From: Methanosarcina siciliae T4/M
GTDB taxonomy: Archaea > Halobacteriota > Methanosarcinia > Methanosarcinales > Methanosarcinaceae
Reading direction: 5' to 3'
DNA length: 64,000 nucleotides
Assembly (NCBI RefSeq): GCF_000970085.1
Contig: NZ_CP009506.1
Location: 2,542,001 to 2,606,000, forward strand
A program made the position numbers and the translations under genes. Shown in pieces: positions 35,118 to 44,760 of this stretch (position 1 is the first letter of the stretch; each line of letters starts with the position of its first letter). The notes under the pieces are model-generated. The model had not been told where the DNA came from, did not search any database, and saw only the letters and a list, made by a program, of their open reading frames with translations.

Positions 35118-35363
35118 AAGCTTCGAGTTTCGGCTGAAAAAATCCGGTTTGCGGACAGGATCTTAAATATGTGAGAATGACAGAAGCTGTGAGACTAACA
35201 GAAGTGAAGTATAAATACGACTTTACCATTATATTTTATTGGTAGTGGGGAACAGTCGTATGTAAGGATCTCTCTAAAACAAATTAAACCTCTTAATATC
35301 CCCACTTCCAAAATTGAAAAATAAAAGTTTTCTTCCAGTGAAAAAGAAAGTATGAACTGAGGT

Positions 35364-35612
35364 TTATTCGAGCCTGTTCTTTTGAATCTCTTCGAGTATT
35401 TTCTTCTGCGTTTCTGCGATCTCTTTTAATGTTGCCCTGATTTCAGTCAAAATCTCTATTGTATTTTCTTTGATAGCGGTTTCCTGGATTTCCACAAGGC
35501 AAGTATCGGTTTCCTCTATTTCTTCCAATTGCAGCTCCCGCAGGACATCTCCAAAGACGCCAAATTCACGGGTCTTCTGGTCTTCAATTAACTCTTCATC
35601 TTTGAGATCCAT
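35364..35612 (-). CDS. Small acidic coiled-coil protein (82 aa)
   Basis: Counting from ATG 35612, the product is an acidic helical protein with a heptad-rich C-terminal half (EILTEIRATLKEIAETQKKI), likely a coiled coil. The longer frame to 35834 would add a leader translated from 18-bp repeats and is unlikely to be real. No family is recognised. It is divergent from the methyltransferase gene; the tandem repeats at 35687-35740 lie between the two. Confidence 0.6.
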   Translation of the reverse strand: MDLKDEELIEDQKTREFGVFGDVLRELQLEEIEETDTCLVEIQETAIKENTIEILTEIRATLKEIAETQKKILEEIQKNRLE

Positions 35613-35686
35613 GCTTCTAACAATGTCGTGAAATATAAATAGATTGTTTTTTAGCTTTATCGAGAGCGTGCCCAAAAATGCAATGA

Positions 35687-35740
35687 GAAAGTAAAGTGTT
35701 GTATGAAAGTAAAGTGTTGTATGAAAGTAAAGTGCTGTAA
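35687..35740. repeat. Three tandem 18-bp repeats in a divergent promoter region
   Basis: The unit GAAAGTAAAGTGTTGTAT occurs at 35687-35704 and 35705-35722, with a third copy differing at two bases at 35723-35740. It sits 75 bases before the coiled-coil gene on one side and 80 bases before the methyltransferase gene on the other. Confidence 0.9.
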
Positions 35741-35819
35741 GAAGGGAAAATGAAGTAAGAAGAAAAATACAATAAGAAAGAAAAAGACCAGTCTTCAGTG
35801 CTGAAACCCGGAGGAAAAA

Positions 35820-36497
35820 ATGAGCGATATTCAACAGAAGTTTGATGCTATTTCAAAAAAGTACGATGAACAGAGAAAGAAGTTTGTACCCTGCTTCGAT
35901 GACTTTTACGGTGCAGCAGTATCCGTGGCGTCAGTTGATTCGGAAAACCCAGGTATTATGGACATAGGTGCAGGAACAGGCCTTCTATCGGCGTTTCTGA
36001 TGAAAAGATATCCGGAAGCATCCTTTACGCTTATTGACATCTCGGAAAAGATGCTGGCTATGGCAAAAGACAGGTTCGGAAATAACTCAAACGTCAAATA
36101 TATTGCAGCAGACTATTCAAAATACGATTTCGTGGACAGATATGATATTGTAATTTCAGCCCTATCCATTCATCACCTTGAGGATAAAAAGAAAGAGGAA
36201 CTTTACAAAAAGAGTTACTCCATACTCAAAGAGAACGGGGTTTTTATTAACGCCGATCAGGTTCATGGTGAAACTCCTTTCATAGAAAACCTGAATAAGA
36301 CGACCTGGAGACAGTATGTAGAAACAAGCGGCCTGCCTGAAGAAGAAATTCTGGCAGGTTATGAAAGAGTTAAGCTTGACAGAGATACGAGCCTGGAACA
36401 GCAGCTGGACTGGCTTAAAGAAGCTGGTTTCTGTGATGTTAGCTGTATATATAAGTACTATCAGTTTGCAGTGATGTTCGGAAGAAAAATTGCATAA
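35820..36497 (+). CDS. Class I SAM-dependent methyltransferase
   Basis: The 225-aa protein shows motif I MDIGAGTGLLSAFLMKRYP (near residue 48), motif II FTLIDISEKMLAMA (near 70) and motif IV YDIVISALSIHHLED (near 105), the classic Rossmann-type methyltransferase set. The substrate is unknown; the small size and helical cap suggest a small molecule. A strong GGAGG ribosome binding site lies six bases before the ATG. It appears to be a single gene. No membrane segment is present. Confidence 0.9.
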   Translation: MSDIQQKFDAISKKYDEQRKKFVPCFDDFYGAAVSVASVDSENPGIMDIGAGTGLLSAFLMKRYPEASFTLIDISEKMLAMAKDRFGNNSNVKYIAADYSKYDFVDRYDIVISALSIHHLEDKKKEELYKKSYSILKENGVFINADQVHGETPFIENLNKTTWRQYVETSGLPEEEILAGYERVKLDRDTSLEQQLDWLKEAGFCDVSCIYKYYQFAVMFGRKIA

Positions 36498-36800
36498 ATA
36501 ACAAGGATTATTGCGGAGAGCAGGGGAAAAACTGTGGTACCCCTGACTCACATTAAATCCCCGGCTGTTTGGGATAAGCTACAAACGAAATATGGGATTA
36601 TCAGTACATCTCTTGCCACCCTTTCCTTTTCAAACCCTGTTTTCAATTATCATTGGATTCTAAATTATAATTCTGTAGTAATTATATGTCCGTAATAATA
36701 ATCTCTTTGTGATGCCCGGTGATCTGTTAGCGGTTTCCGGGTTTGAAAGATAAAGAAGATGTTAGTGAAATCAGTACCAGAGAAACGGGGGTAATTCAAC
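36498..36800. other. Intergenic region
   Basis: About 300 bases with no gene. A weak GGGG ... CCCC hairpin near 36523-36545 may end methyltransferase transcription. AT-rich DNA near 36660-36700 is a plausible promoter for the next small gene. Confidence 0.4.
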
Positions 36801-37019
36801 ATGGGAGAAGAAATGGCAGGAAAAACCCAGATGCATCACGGAATGTTCGAGCTCTGGGAGCTTCTGACTGAAGAACAGAAAAAAGAAGTTATGTTAATGA
36901 AAATGGACATGAAAATACAGTGGATGGAAATAAAAATAGATAAAATGGAAAAGATGATCGAGCTAAAGAAAAAATCCATCGAAAATACTAAAAAAGTCAA
37001 GGAAATGATCGAAAAATAA
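36801..37019 (+). CDS. Small Met/Lys-rich helical protein (72 aa)
   Basis: The protein is almost entirely charged helix (residues 20-72), with many Met, Lys and Glu residues and heptad-like spacing, so a coiled coil or oligomer is likely. A second in-frame ATG at 36813 has GGGAGAAG just before it and may be the true start (68 aa). Similar short helical proteins occur in Methanosarcina without a known role. It is monocistronic. Confidence 0.65.
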   Translation: MGEEMAGKTQMHHGMFELWELLTEEQKKEVMLMKMDMKIQWMEIKIDKMEKMIELKKKSIENTKKVKEMIEK

Positions 37020-37249
37020 GAAAAATAAAAAAATAAGAAGCAGGGAATCGAGAGCCGTAAATCACGAAAAGACAGGTAACTTCCAGGTTCTGCAAGCTCT
37101 CAATTCCCGCCCTTACTCCGGTCCGGATTCAATTTTGAATTCAACTTTGATTTTTATTCTGAACTGCAGGCTTTCGACAATGATATTATCGGATTAAAGA
37201 TAAAATTTCACAATAAATAACAAAACCGGCAACAATTTCAATAACAGAG

Positions 37250-37774
37250 TTAGACTAGCCCGCTTGAAGAAATCAGCACTATGAATACAATAACCATCAA
37301 AACGGACAGAAAAACAGCCAGAGAAGATCTCTCCAGGCTTACTTCATGAACAAACCTGCCGCCCACAACGTAGAGATATAGCTGGTAAACTCCGAAAATC
37401 CCTCCTGCCAGAGGGACCCAGAGGAGAGAGAGCGCAGCAGAGGCATAGAGTACGAACCTTACGGTACCTTCGTAAGTCCCCTTTCCTCCAAGTGCTTTTT
37501 GAATAATGTGGAGTAGTGTAGCGTCGAGGAAGAGAGTAACAAAACCGGCTACAGGTGCCAGAAGTGCGACCGCAAATATCATTGGAGAACTGAAGCCGTT
37601 GACATCGTACACTCCGGGATTAAAAAGCAGGTAAAAAAGCGAGTATATGGCAACGTTAACTACTGCAAAAAGGATAGGATCAGCGTATCCTCCGGTCCTT
37701 GGCATTTCGCTGTAAAAATGAGAGGGACTTTTCATAACCTCTTTCCAGGTTCCGATGTAATCAAGATTGATCAT
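37250..37774 (-). CDS. Yip1-family membrane protein
   Basis: The 174-aa protein has four to five hydrophobic segments (about residues 34-52, 62-85, 105-125, 128-145 and 150-172) and the archaeal Yip1-type pattern: an N-terminal amphipathic region (KSPSHFYSEMPRTGGY), then GGKGTYEGTVRFVLYASA, then YVVGGRFVHEVSLERS. Archaeal members are integral membrane proteins of unknown role. A damaged paralogue lies at 38209-41085, so the locus once had at least two copies. Its start overlaps by eight bases the start of the PKD fragment on the other strand. Confidence 0.82.
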   Translation of the reverse strand: MINLDYIGTWKEVMKSPSHFYSEMPRTGGYADPILFAVVNVAIYSLFYLLFNPGVYDVNGFSSPMIFAVALLAPVAGFVTLFLDATLLHIIQKALGGKGTYEGTVRFVLYASAALSLLWVPLAGGIFGVYQLYLYVVGGRFVHEVSLERSSLAVFLSVLMVIVFIVLISSSGLV

Positions 37775-38111
37775 AATGAATAATATTACGAAGTTATATT
37801 TATATTTGATCTGTCAGAGTGCTATTTACATGTACGACCTTTCAGCCGAACCCATAAAACCCCGGGATTCTTTCACTTCTAACGCGACTTCCGGCAAATC
37901 CCCGCTGACTGTACTGTTCACCGATACCAGCACCGGAGGCACACCCACAAACTGGTACTGGGATTTCGGAGACGGCATTCATTCAAAACACGCTCAAACT
38001 GCAACCCACACGTTCCTGAAGGCAGGGGAATACACAGTCAGCCTGACAGTAACAAACGCTGCCGGGAGTGATACCAAAACTGTGAAAGGGTGTATTAAAT
38101 TGTCGGAATGA
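37767..38111 (+). pseudogene. PKD-domain fragment of a surface protein
   Basis: Residues about 35-110 form one PKD domain (SPLTVLFTDTSTGGTPTNWY, WDFGDGIHSKH, YTVSLTVTNAAG). In front is a scrap resembling a propeller blade (SAIYMYDLSAEP). There is no signal peptide or anchor, so a stable exported product is unlikely. It is very similar to the fragment at 31977-32401, and both probably derive from the large propeller/PKD surface proteins typical of Methanosarcina. Confidence 0.6.
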
Positions 38112-38208
38112 AATAAAAAGAGGGAAAAGCTGAAGGGATTTCGAAACCCGAGAGATTCGAAACTGCTGCTGGAAAAGATAACAGCCGGTGACAGTACCAA
38201 TAACAAAA

Positions 38209-38319
38209 TTAAACAAACCCGCTTAAGGAAAACATCACTATAAAAACAAGAACCATTGTCAGTGACATTAACAGAATTACGGCTAATGCGGATCTCTCCA
38301 TGCTCATATTGAGCTCATG
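38209..38319 (-). pseudogene. C-terminal end of a disrupted Yip1 paralogue
   Basis: Read on the minus strand, the frame HELNMSMERSALAV continues into a hydrophobic segment and stops at 38209-38211. It aligns with the end of the intact Yip1 gene at 37250. The matching N-terminal part ends in GGKFVH at 40676, on the far side of a 2.36-kb insertion. Confidence 0.8.
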
Positions 38320-38516
38320 CCAAAACTACATACAGGAAGACCAATAAAGGTAGATGTGGAAGAATAAAAGAAGAAAAGTATAGTAGAAAGGTTCTTTAGC
38401 TGGATAGAGTCATGTAAGAAAGTATTTCCAAGATATGAAATAAAAGAAGAGTCATATTCAGGAGTTGTAATGGTAGCAGTAATAGTTAGATTACATGAAG
38501 TTTTGGGATAGGCTCA
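38320..38516 (+). mobile_element. IS5-type element remnant with C-terminal transposase piece
   Basis: The frame from about 38330 reads GRPIKVDVEE, a stop, then SIVERFFSWIESCKKVFPRY and a tail ending in VIVRLHEVLG, the C-terminus of an IS5-family transposase. It runs directly into an inverted-repeat-like end, GTTTTGGGATAGGCTCA, at 38500-38516. The left edge CCAAAAC follows the Yip1 junction. The body of the transposase is deleted. Confidence 0.75.
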
Positions 38517-38549
38517 TTAATTATTTAATTTTCATATTGGAGGATAGTG

Positions 38550-38665
38550 GGTAGTGGGGGCGAGTTATTGAAAATCAAGAGCTTCCAAGTCTCTTCATAT
38601 TTATTTCAAACATTGAGTATGTGTTCTTTTTTTCAGATTTGGTCAATGACTCGCCCCCCACTACC
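38550..38665. repeat. MITE-like element with GC-rich inverted ends
   Basis: GGTAGTGGGGGCGAGT at 38550-38565 is the near-perfect reverse complement of ACTCGCCCCCCACTACC at 38649-38665. About 83 bases of AT-rich DNA lie between. ATAGTG occurs just outside both ends (38544-38549 and, after two extra bases, 38668-38673), possibly a target duplication. Confidence 0.65.
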
Positions 38666-38899
38666 GAATAGTGTTTCGTAATTAAATGAACACTTTTTTA
38701 TTCTGTGGCTCATACAATATTAAAAATTATCTACTATCTTATTCTCTTCCAAACTTAACTAAATTATTACAATTGAAGCATACTTAGATTTCACACTCAA
38801 TTATATATTTATACAAATTAAAATACAATATTTTATTTAGTGATTGCAGGAATATAGTAAAATAAACTCGTGGTCACAAAAAGAATCCAAGAGGGGAGT

Positions 38900-40419
38900 A
38901 TGGACGCTAAAGTGGAACAAACCCCAACAACGAATCAAAATCCTGTTCTCAGTATAGATAGTAATGGTACTATTATTCACTCAAATGAAGCGAGTGAGCC
39001 TATATTAAATGAATGGAGTGTAAGAGTGGGCGAAAAACTACCTTCGAGTATCGTAGATCATGTACAAAGGGTAATCTCCCGAAATAGCCCTGAGAAAACT
39101 GAAGTTAAAGTGGGAAATAAGCTATACCTGGTTGTTTTTTCTCCCTTTCCTGAAGAACAACGCGTTAATATCTCTGGATTCGATATAGTGATCAGGAAGA
39201 GTTCGAAAAGGGTATGGTAAGTGAAGCTCGAAAGAAGGCAGAACGGGATACATTGATGGAAGAATTAAGGAAGAGCGAAAAGAAGTACCACATGCTCTTC
39301 GACACGATTGACGAAGGCTTCTGTGTGATCGAAGTACTGTTTGATGAAGCGGACTGCCCGCTTGACTACCGCTTTCTGGAGATTGACGCCTCTTTCGAGA
39401 GGCAGACAGGCATCAAGAACGCTGTTGGGCGATGGATGCGAGAGATAGCTCCCGAGCACGAAGAGCACTGGTTTCAGATATACGGGAACGTCGCCCTGAC
39501 GGGCGAGCCCGTACGCTTTGAGAATCCGGCTTTTGCTCTCGGTCACTACTACGATGTCTACGCCTTTCGTACCGGCGATCCCGAGCAACGGCGGGTCAGC
39601 ATCCTCTTCAACGACATCACCGAGCGCAAAAAGGTTGAAAAGGCGCTGCGCGAATCAGAACTAAAATACCGTACCCTATCAAACATTTTAGAAGAGAAGA
39701 TTAAAGAGCGCACAGCAGAGCTTAAGAGAGCTTATAAATCTTTGAAAAAAATTGAAACCGTTCGCAAAAAGGAGATCCACCACAGGATTAAGAATAATCT
39801 TCAGGTAATCTCGTCCTTACTCGACCTTCAAGCTGAAAAATTCAATGGCAAAAATAGTATAAAAGACTCCGAAATCCTTGAAGCTTTCAAAGAAAGTCAA
39901 GACCGTATCATTTCAATGGCTTTAATCCATGAGGAATTATATAGAGGCGAAGAAGTCGATACTCTTAACTTCTCACAGTATATTGAGGAACTCGCTAATA
40001 ATCTAATTCTCACCTATAAGTTTAGAAATGATGTCAGCTTAAATATGGATCTCGATGAGAATATTTTCTTTGATATGGATACTGCTGTCCCATTAGGAAT
40101 AATAATTAATGAACTTGTATCCAATTCCCTCAAATACGCATTTGTAGGAAGCGATAATGGGGAAATAAGAATCCAACTCCATAGAAACGAAAGCAAGAGC
40201 GAAGGCCGTACCACTTTCGTTCTGGTAGTCTCAGATAACGGCAAAGATATGCCTGAAGACTTTAATATTGAAAATGCTGATAGTCCGGGGCTTCAACTTG
40301 TAACTACTCTTGTAGACCAGTTAAACGGGGAACTTGAGCTGAGAAGGAATAATAGGACTGAGTTCATTGTTAAGTTTTCTATCACAGAAAAGAATAATCA
40401 GGTAAATTCTCAAACATAA
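38900..40419 (+). pseudogene. PAS sensor histidine kinase (HisKA_2 type) split by a frameshift
   Basis: The first frame (38900-39220, or from 38870) encodes a PAS-like domain. The second (39214-40419) encodes a second PAS domain, a coiled coil, the HisKA_2-type phosphoacceptor region IHHRIKNNLQVISSLLDLQ, and an ATPase domain (INELVSNSLKYAF N box, VVSDNGKDMP G1 box). One missing base near 39181-39187 separates them: in the other frame, GFDI continues as SDQEEFEKGMVSEARKK, a natural PAS linker. The frames overlap by seven bases, so translational coupling could still produce the kinase half. No membrane segment is present, so it is a soluble sensor. No response regulator is adjacent. The stretch 39300-39640 is markedly GC-richer than the rest. 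Confidence 0.8.
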
Positions 40420-40541
40420 TAATTAATTGAATAGATTATGCTTGTAAATTCTTTTTACTAGGTGTTCTTCAAAACCTACTCTTTATCCTCGATGATATAA
40501 ACGAAGCAAAGAAAAAGGAATAGCTACAGATTATTAATGAT

Positions 40542-40673
40542 TGAACTGGTCCCAAAAATAAAAATTGCTTATTTAAATCCCTGTTTTAAATTAATCAATC
40601 GGTCTACGGATAAGGAAAGTAATCTAAACTCTTATAGGAAATGAAAATAGAAATTGGTTTTGGGATAGGCTCA
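40542..40673. repeat. MITE-like repeat with IS5-type ends (copy 3)
   Basis: A 132-bp segment starting TGAACTGGTCCCAAAA and ending GGTTTTGGGATAGGCTCA. Its internal sequence aligns with copy 1 near AAAATTGCTTATTTAAAT. Its right end coincides with the junction to the Yip1 N-terminal fragment. Confidence 0.65.
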
Positions 40674-40675
40674 GT

Positions 40676-41085
40676 ATGTACAAACTTGCCGCCCACAAGA
40701 TACATCTGGTAAAGCCCGAAAATCCAGCCGATGAAAGGAATGAAGATTAATGATGTGAAGCAGACGAATAAAGCACGAATCTAGCAGTGCCTTCATAAGT
40801 TCCTGTTCCTCCAAGCACTTTATATATGATATAAAGCCCCGCAGCATCGACAAAGAGAGCGGTCAAGCTTATAGCAAGTAATATGACCGCCATAACAGTT
40901 GTTGCCAGAGAAACAAGCTCTATGGGTTCGTTTTTATCCGGGGAAAAGATCAAGCGAGTAGCTGTGAGTATTGCTGCGCTGCCTGTTGCAAAAACAACAG
41001 GATAAAAGTATCCTCCGGTTGTTGGCATTTTCCTGAAAAAATCAGGTGGAATTTGCATCCTGACTTCCCATTGAATTAGGCACAT
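40676..41085 (-). pseudogene. N-terminal part of the disrupted Yip1 paralogue
   Basis: The frame gives IPPDFFRKMPTTGGYFYPVV, two to three hydrophobic segments and LGGTGTYEGTARFVLYSSAS. After a frameshift near 40750 it reads FIPFIGWIFGLYQMYLVGGKFVH, then ends at the insertion junction. The first ten or so residues are lost against the neighbouring transposase remnant. It therefore carries three lesions: a 5' truncation, a frameshift and the 2.36-kb insertion. Confidence 0.75.
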
Positions 41086-41640
41086 ATTCCAAGCGCATTT
41101 AATATTTCTTTTTGCTTTTTTGTCCTTTCCATGACAATTTGTTCTCCTTCTGTCAGAATTATCAAGTACTTTGCAAAATCAATATGTACAGCACTATTTC
41201 CAATAGAGTCCAGAAGGTTTGAAATGGATTGAGAGGAAAGGGGTAGTTCAGGATGCTCTTTGGAGAGAACAGTACATTCATACCATTCTTCAATGTGATC
41301 ATAAGCTAGCGGTTTTATTATGTGGTTCATCGCGAGAGTTAAGATCTACCACGCTTGTTTTTCTGAGAAGCTTTTGCTAAGCAGCAGATCAAGTTTTAAC
41401 TCTTCTGTGATTTTTAAGAGGGGAAGGTACTCTCCATAGGAGAGTACCTTTTCAGGGATAGATATCAGTGGTTTCTTTTGAGAGCGAACTTTTATTGGTT
41501 GGTCGTTCACAAGTTTCCCAAGATACTTGCTTTTCTGTAGGATTTTCTTTTCTACAGAATCGTAATAGGGAGTGATCTCATAGAGCTATTCATTTCCTTT
41601 TATTATTTTGACACTTGTAAATGGCTTTATTGTGCATAAT
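41076..41640 (-). mobile_element. IS1634-like transposase remnant
   Basis: Read on the minus strand, TSVKIIKGNE, a stop codon, LYEITPYYDSVEKKILQKSK, a further stop near 41355, and then MNHIIKPLAYDHIEEWYECT to NSAVHIDFAKYLIILTEGE follow the N-terminal third of IS1634-type transposases. The catalytic domain is missing. It abuts the truncated Yip1 gene. Confidence 0.6.
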
Positions 41641-42295
41641 AATTAGGCACAGAATAATAGAGACTTTTCGATAGATAGAGCACTGAAAATAAAGCAAAAA
41701 GAGGAATTGTGCCTAAATTAGCGGAAAGTCAGGTGAAAAATGTTTAAATTTTGGCTATTAATTTTGTTTTAAAAGAGTTTGCGTTCCCACCTGAAAAACC
41801 TGGAAGTTCCGAAATGAGTTATAAAAGTTTTAACTTTTAAATTTCTAGTTTGGGAAGAGGTTTGAGGTATTTAACTTTTGGGTTGTGAATTTTCCGTTTT
41901 TAATCTTTAGTGTGGGGTAGATTTCTTTTGGAGTAGGTGTTTGTTTGTGTTTGTTTGCTAGTGGGTGTTCATCTGATGAGAACGCAAGTTATACTATGCA
42001 CTCTGAGTATATATTATTTTTAACGAATAATCGTAATGTGGAGATATAATTGTTAGAGAATCTGGATAACTTTTTGTTTAATAGACTAATGTTGTACTTG
42101 TTATATTACTAGGTATAAATATTTATAAAAAAATATATGAAAAAGTCTGGAGCATGCTGAATAATAGTTCTCCTTGCAAGAATTTTAAAATCACAAGGCA
42201 TTTAATAGTTAAAGTAATGAATAACAGTGAAAATTACTTAACGTCTGAAGTGATAGTGGTCTAAAGTGATATTGAATTCTGTCGGATGACTTTAA
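41641..42295. other. Intergenic region upstream of the restriction operon
   Basis: About 650 AT-rich bases with GTGTTTGTTTG-like runs near 41940 and no gene. The last 200 bases should contain the promoter of the type I restriction operon; several TATA-like stretches near 42060-42130 are candidates. Confidence 0.4.
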
Positions 42296-44604
42296 ATGGA
42301 AAAATTCGATAAAAAAGAACTGAGTGAAAGGGACATTTGTTCGAAGTTTATCACACCTGCGATCAAACAGGCTAACTGGGACGAACGCCAGATCCGGGAA
42401 GAAGTGAACCTTACAAAAGGCAGGATTATTGTTAAAGGCTCTTCTGCGAGCAGGGGACAACCAAAGCGGCCGACTACATCCTTTCCTATAAATCCAACCT
42501 TCCCCTTGCGGTGGTGGAAGCTAAAAGAAATATCTATACTGTTGGGGAAGGCATGCAGCAGGCGCTTATGTATGCCGAGATGCTGGATATTCCTTTTGCT
42601 TTCAGTTCGAACGGGGATGCTTTTTTACTTCACGACCGGACAGGAACACTGGGAAAGGTGGAGGAAGAAATTTCACTGGACAGATTCCCTTCCCCTGATT
42701 TTCTCTGGCAGAAATACTGTGAATGGAAAGGACTTGATGAAGGAAGACAGAAAATCGTAACCCAGAACTATTATACCGATCACCGAAAAGCCCTGCGGTA
42801 CTACCAGCGTATAGCAATAAACCGTACAGTAGAGGCAATTGCAAAAGGGCAGGACCGTATCCTGCTGGTTATGGCAACAGGTACGGGAAAAACGCTTACG
42901 GCATTTCAGATTATCTGGCGGCTCTGGAAAGCAGGAGTAAAGAAAAGGATTCTTTTTCTGGCAGACAGAAACATTCTCGTTGACCAGACAAAAATCAACG
43001 ATTTCAAGCATTTCGGGAAAGCAATGACTAAAATCAAGAACCGGGAAGCTGAGAAATCCTATGAAATTTACCTGTCCCTCTACCAGGCAGTTTCAGGCAC
43101 GGAAGAAGAGAAAAATATCTACAAACAGTTTTCTCCGGATTTTTTCGACCTTGTGATCGTGGACGAGTGCCACAGAGGAAGCGCAGCTGAAGATTCGGCA
43201 TGGAGGGAGATCCTCGAATATTTTACCTCGGCAACCCAGATCGGACTTACTGCGACTCCAAAAGAGACAAAAGACGTATCCAATATCCATTACTTCGGAG
43301 AACCGATTTACACCTATTCCCTTAAACAGGGAATTGAAGACGGTTTTCTTGCACCTTACAGGGTTGTCCGCATCGACCTTGACAAAGATCTAGTTGGCTG
43401 GAGGCCGGAAAAAGGCAAGACAGACAAATACGGCAAAACGGTTGAAGACAGGATTTACAACCAGAAGGACTATGACAGGGACCTTGTGCTTGAAAAAAGG
43501 ACTGAACTGGTCGCAAGGAAAGTAAGCGATTTTTTGAAAGCAAACGACCGCTTTGACAAGACAATAGTCTTCTGTGAAAATATAGACCATGCCGAGCGGA
43601 TGAGAAAAGCCCTTGTAAATGAAAACCCGGATCTTGCAGGCGAAAACAGGAAATATGTTATGCGGATAACCGGGGACAATCAGGAAGGAAAAGCCGAGCT
43701 TGATAACTTCATAAATCCAGAGAGTCGCTATCCTGTTATTGCCACGACCTCAAAACTGATGAGCACGGGGGTGGATGCCCAGACCTGCAAGCTGATTGTG
43801 CTTGACAAGCGCATCCAGTCCATGACTGAGTTCAAGCAGATAATAGGCAGAGGGACCCGGATTAATGAAGATTACGGAAAATTCTATTTTACGATAATGG
43901 ACTTCAAGAAAGCAACTGAACTCTTTGCCGACCCGGACTTTGACGGCGAGCCCGTGGAGATTTATGATTTCGATGGCGGAAACGGACCTGGCAGCCCCTG
44001 GGAGGGGGAAGGAGAAACGGGAAGGGAAAAGTATTTTGTGGACGATGTAGGGGTTGAAGTCGTTACCGAACGCACTCAGTACTACGGGCCTGACGGAAAA
44101 CTGATTACCGAGTCCTTAAAAGACTACACCAGGAAGACCGTACTCAAGGACTTTGAGTCCCTTGACTCTTTTTTGAAACACTGGAACGAAGCCGAGAAAA
44201 AACAGGCAATCCTCAAGGAGCTTGAGGAAAGGGGAGTTTTGCTCGATGCGCTTTCGGAAGAAGTCGGAAAGGACTTTGACCCCTTTGACCTGATCTGCCA
44301 CGTAGCCTTCGACCGCCCGCCCCTGAGCAGGAAAGAGCGGGCCGAGAGGGTAAAAAAGGGTGATTATTTCAGCAAATACGGGGAACAGGCACAGGAAGTC
44401 CTTGATACTCTGCTTGACAAGTACGCCGATGACGGGATTGAAAACCTCGAAAACATGAGCGTGCTTAAGGTGCAGCCTTTTGACAGGATAGGGACCCCGA
44501 TGGAGATTGTAAAACTGTTCGGGGGCAAGAACAGCTATCTTGCAGCGGTCCGGGGACTTGAGTCCCAGCTCTATACAACGGATGCTTCACTGCTGGAAAC
44601 CTGA
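42296..44604 (+). pseudogene. hsdR: Type I restriction enzyme R subunit, frameshifted in the nuclease domain
   Basis: The two frames overlap. 42296-42450 encodes the N-terminus (SERDICSKFITPAIKQANWD). The second frame continues to 44604 with the rest of the nuclease domain (ADYILSY, then VVEAKRN, the PD-(D/E)XK residues), the helicase motifs (Walker A ATGTGKTLTAFQ, DEAD-box-like VIVDECHRGS, GLTATP, and IIGRGTRINEDYG) and the C-terminal domain. The break is a missing base near 42445. Corrected, the product is about 769 aa, normal for this R-subunit family. If translation restarts at GTG 42511 the product has the motor but lacks the first catalytic Asp. Restriction activity is then doubtful unless the frameshift is an error or is bypassed. 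Confidence 0.88.
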
Positions 44605-44760
44605 ATGGTGGAAGCCCTTCTTGTAGAAACCTGCTTTCTATAAGCTAAGCTGCCGGAAACTTGATTCGAAGGACTTATGTGGGATTACAAAATAGTGTTT
44701 CCAGTTTATTTTTAACAAGGTTTATTTTTACAACGGTTTAATTTGCGGGAAAGGAAAAAC

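Noticed and set aside
35687..35740. Possible CRISPR or signal-peptide coding (longer frame to 35834)
   Set aside because: Tandem 18-bp repeats without spacers; the hydrophobic leader is a translation of the repeats.
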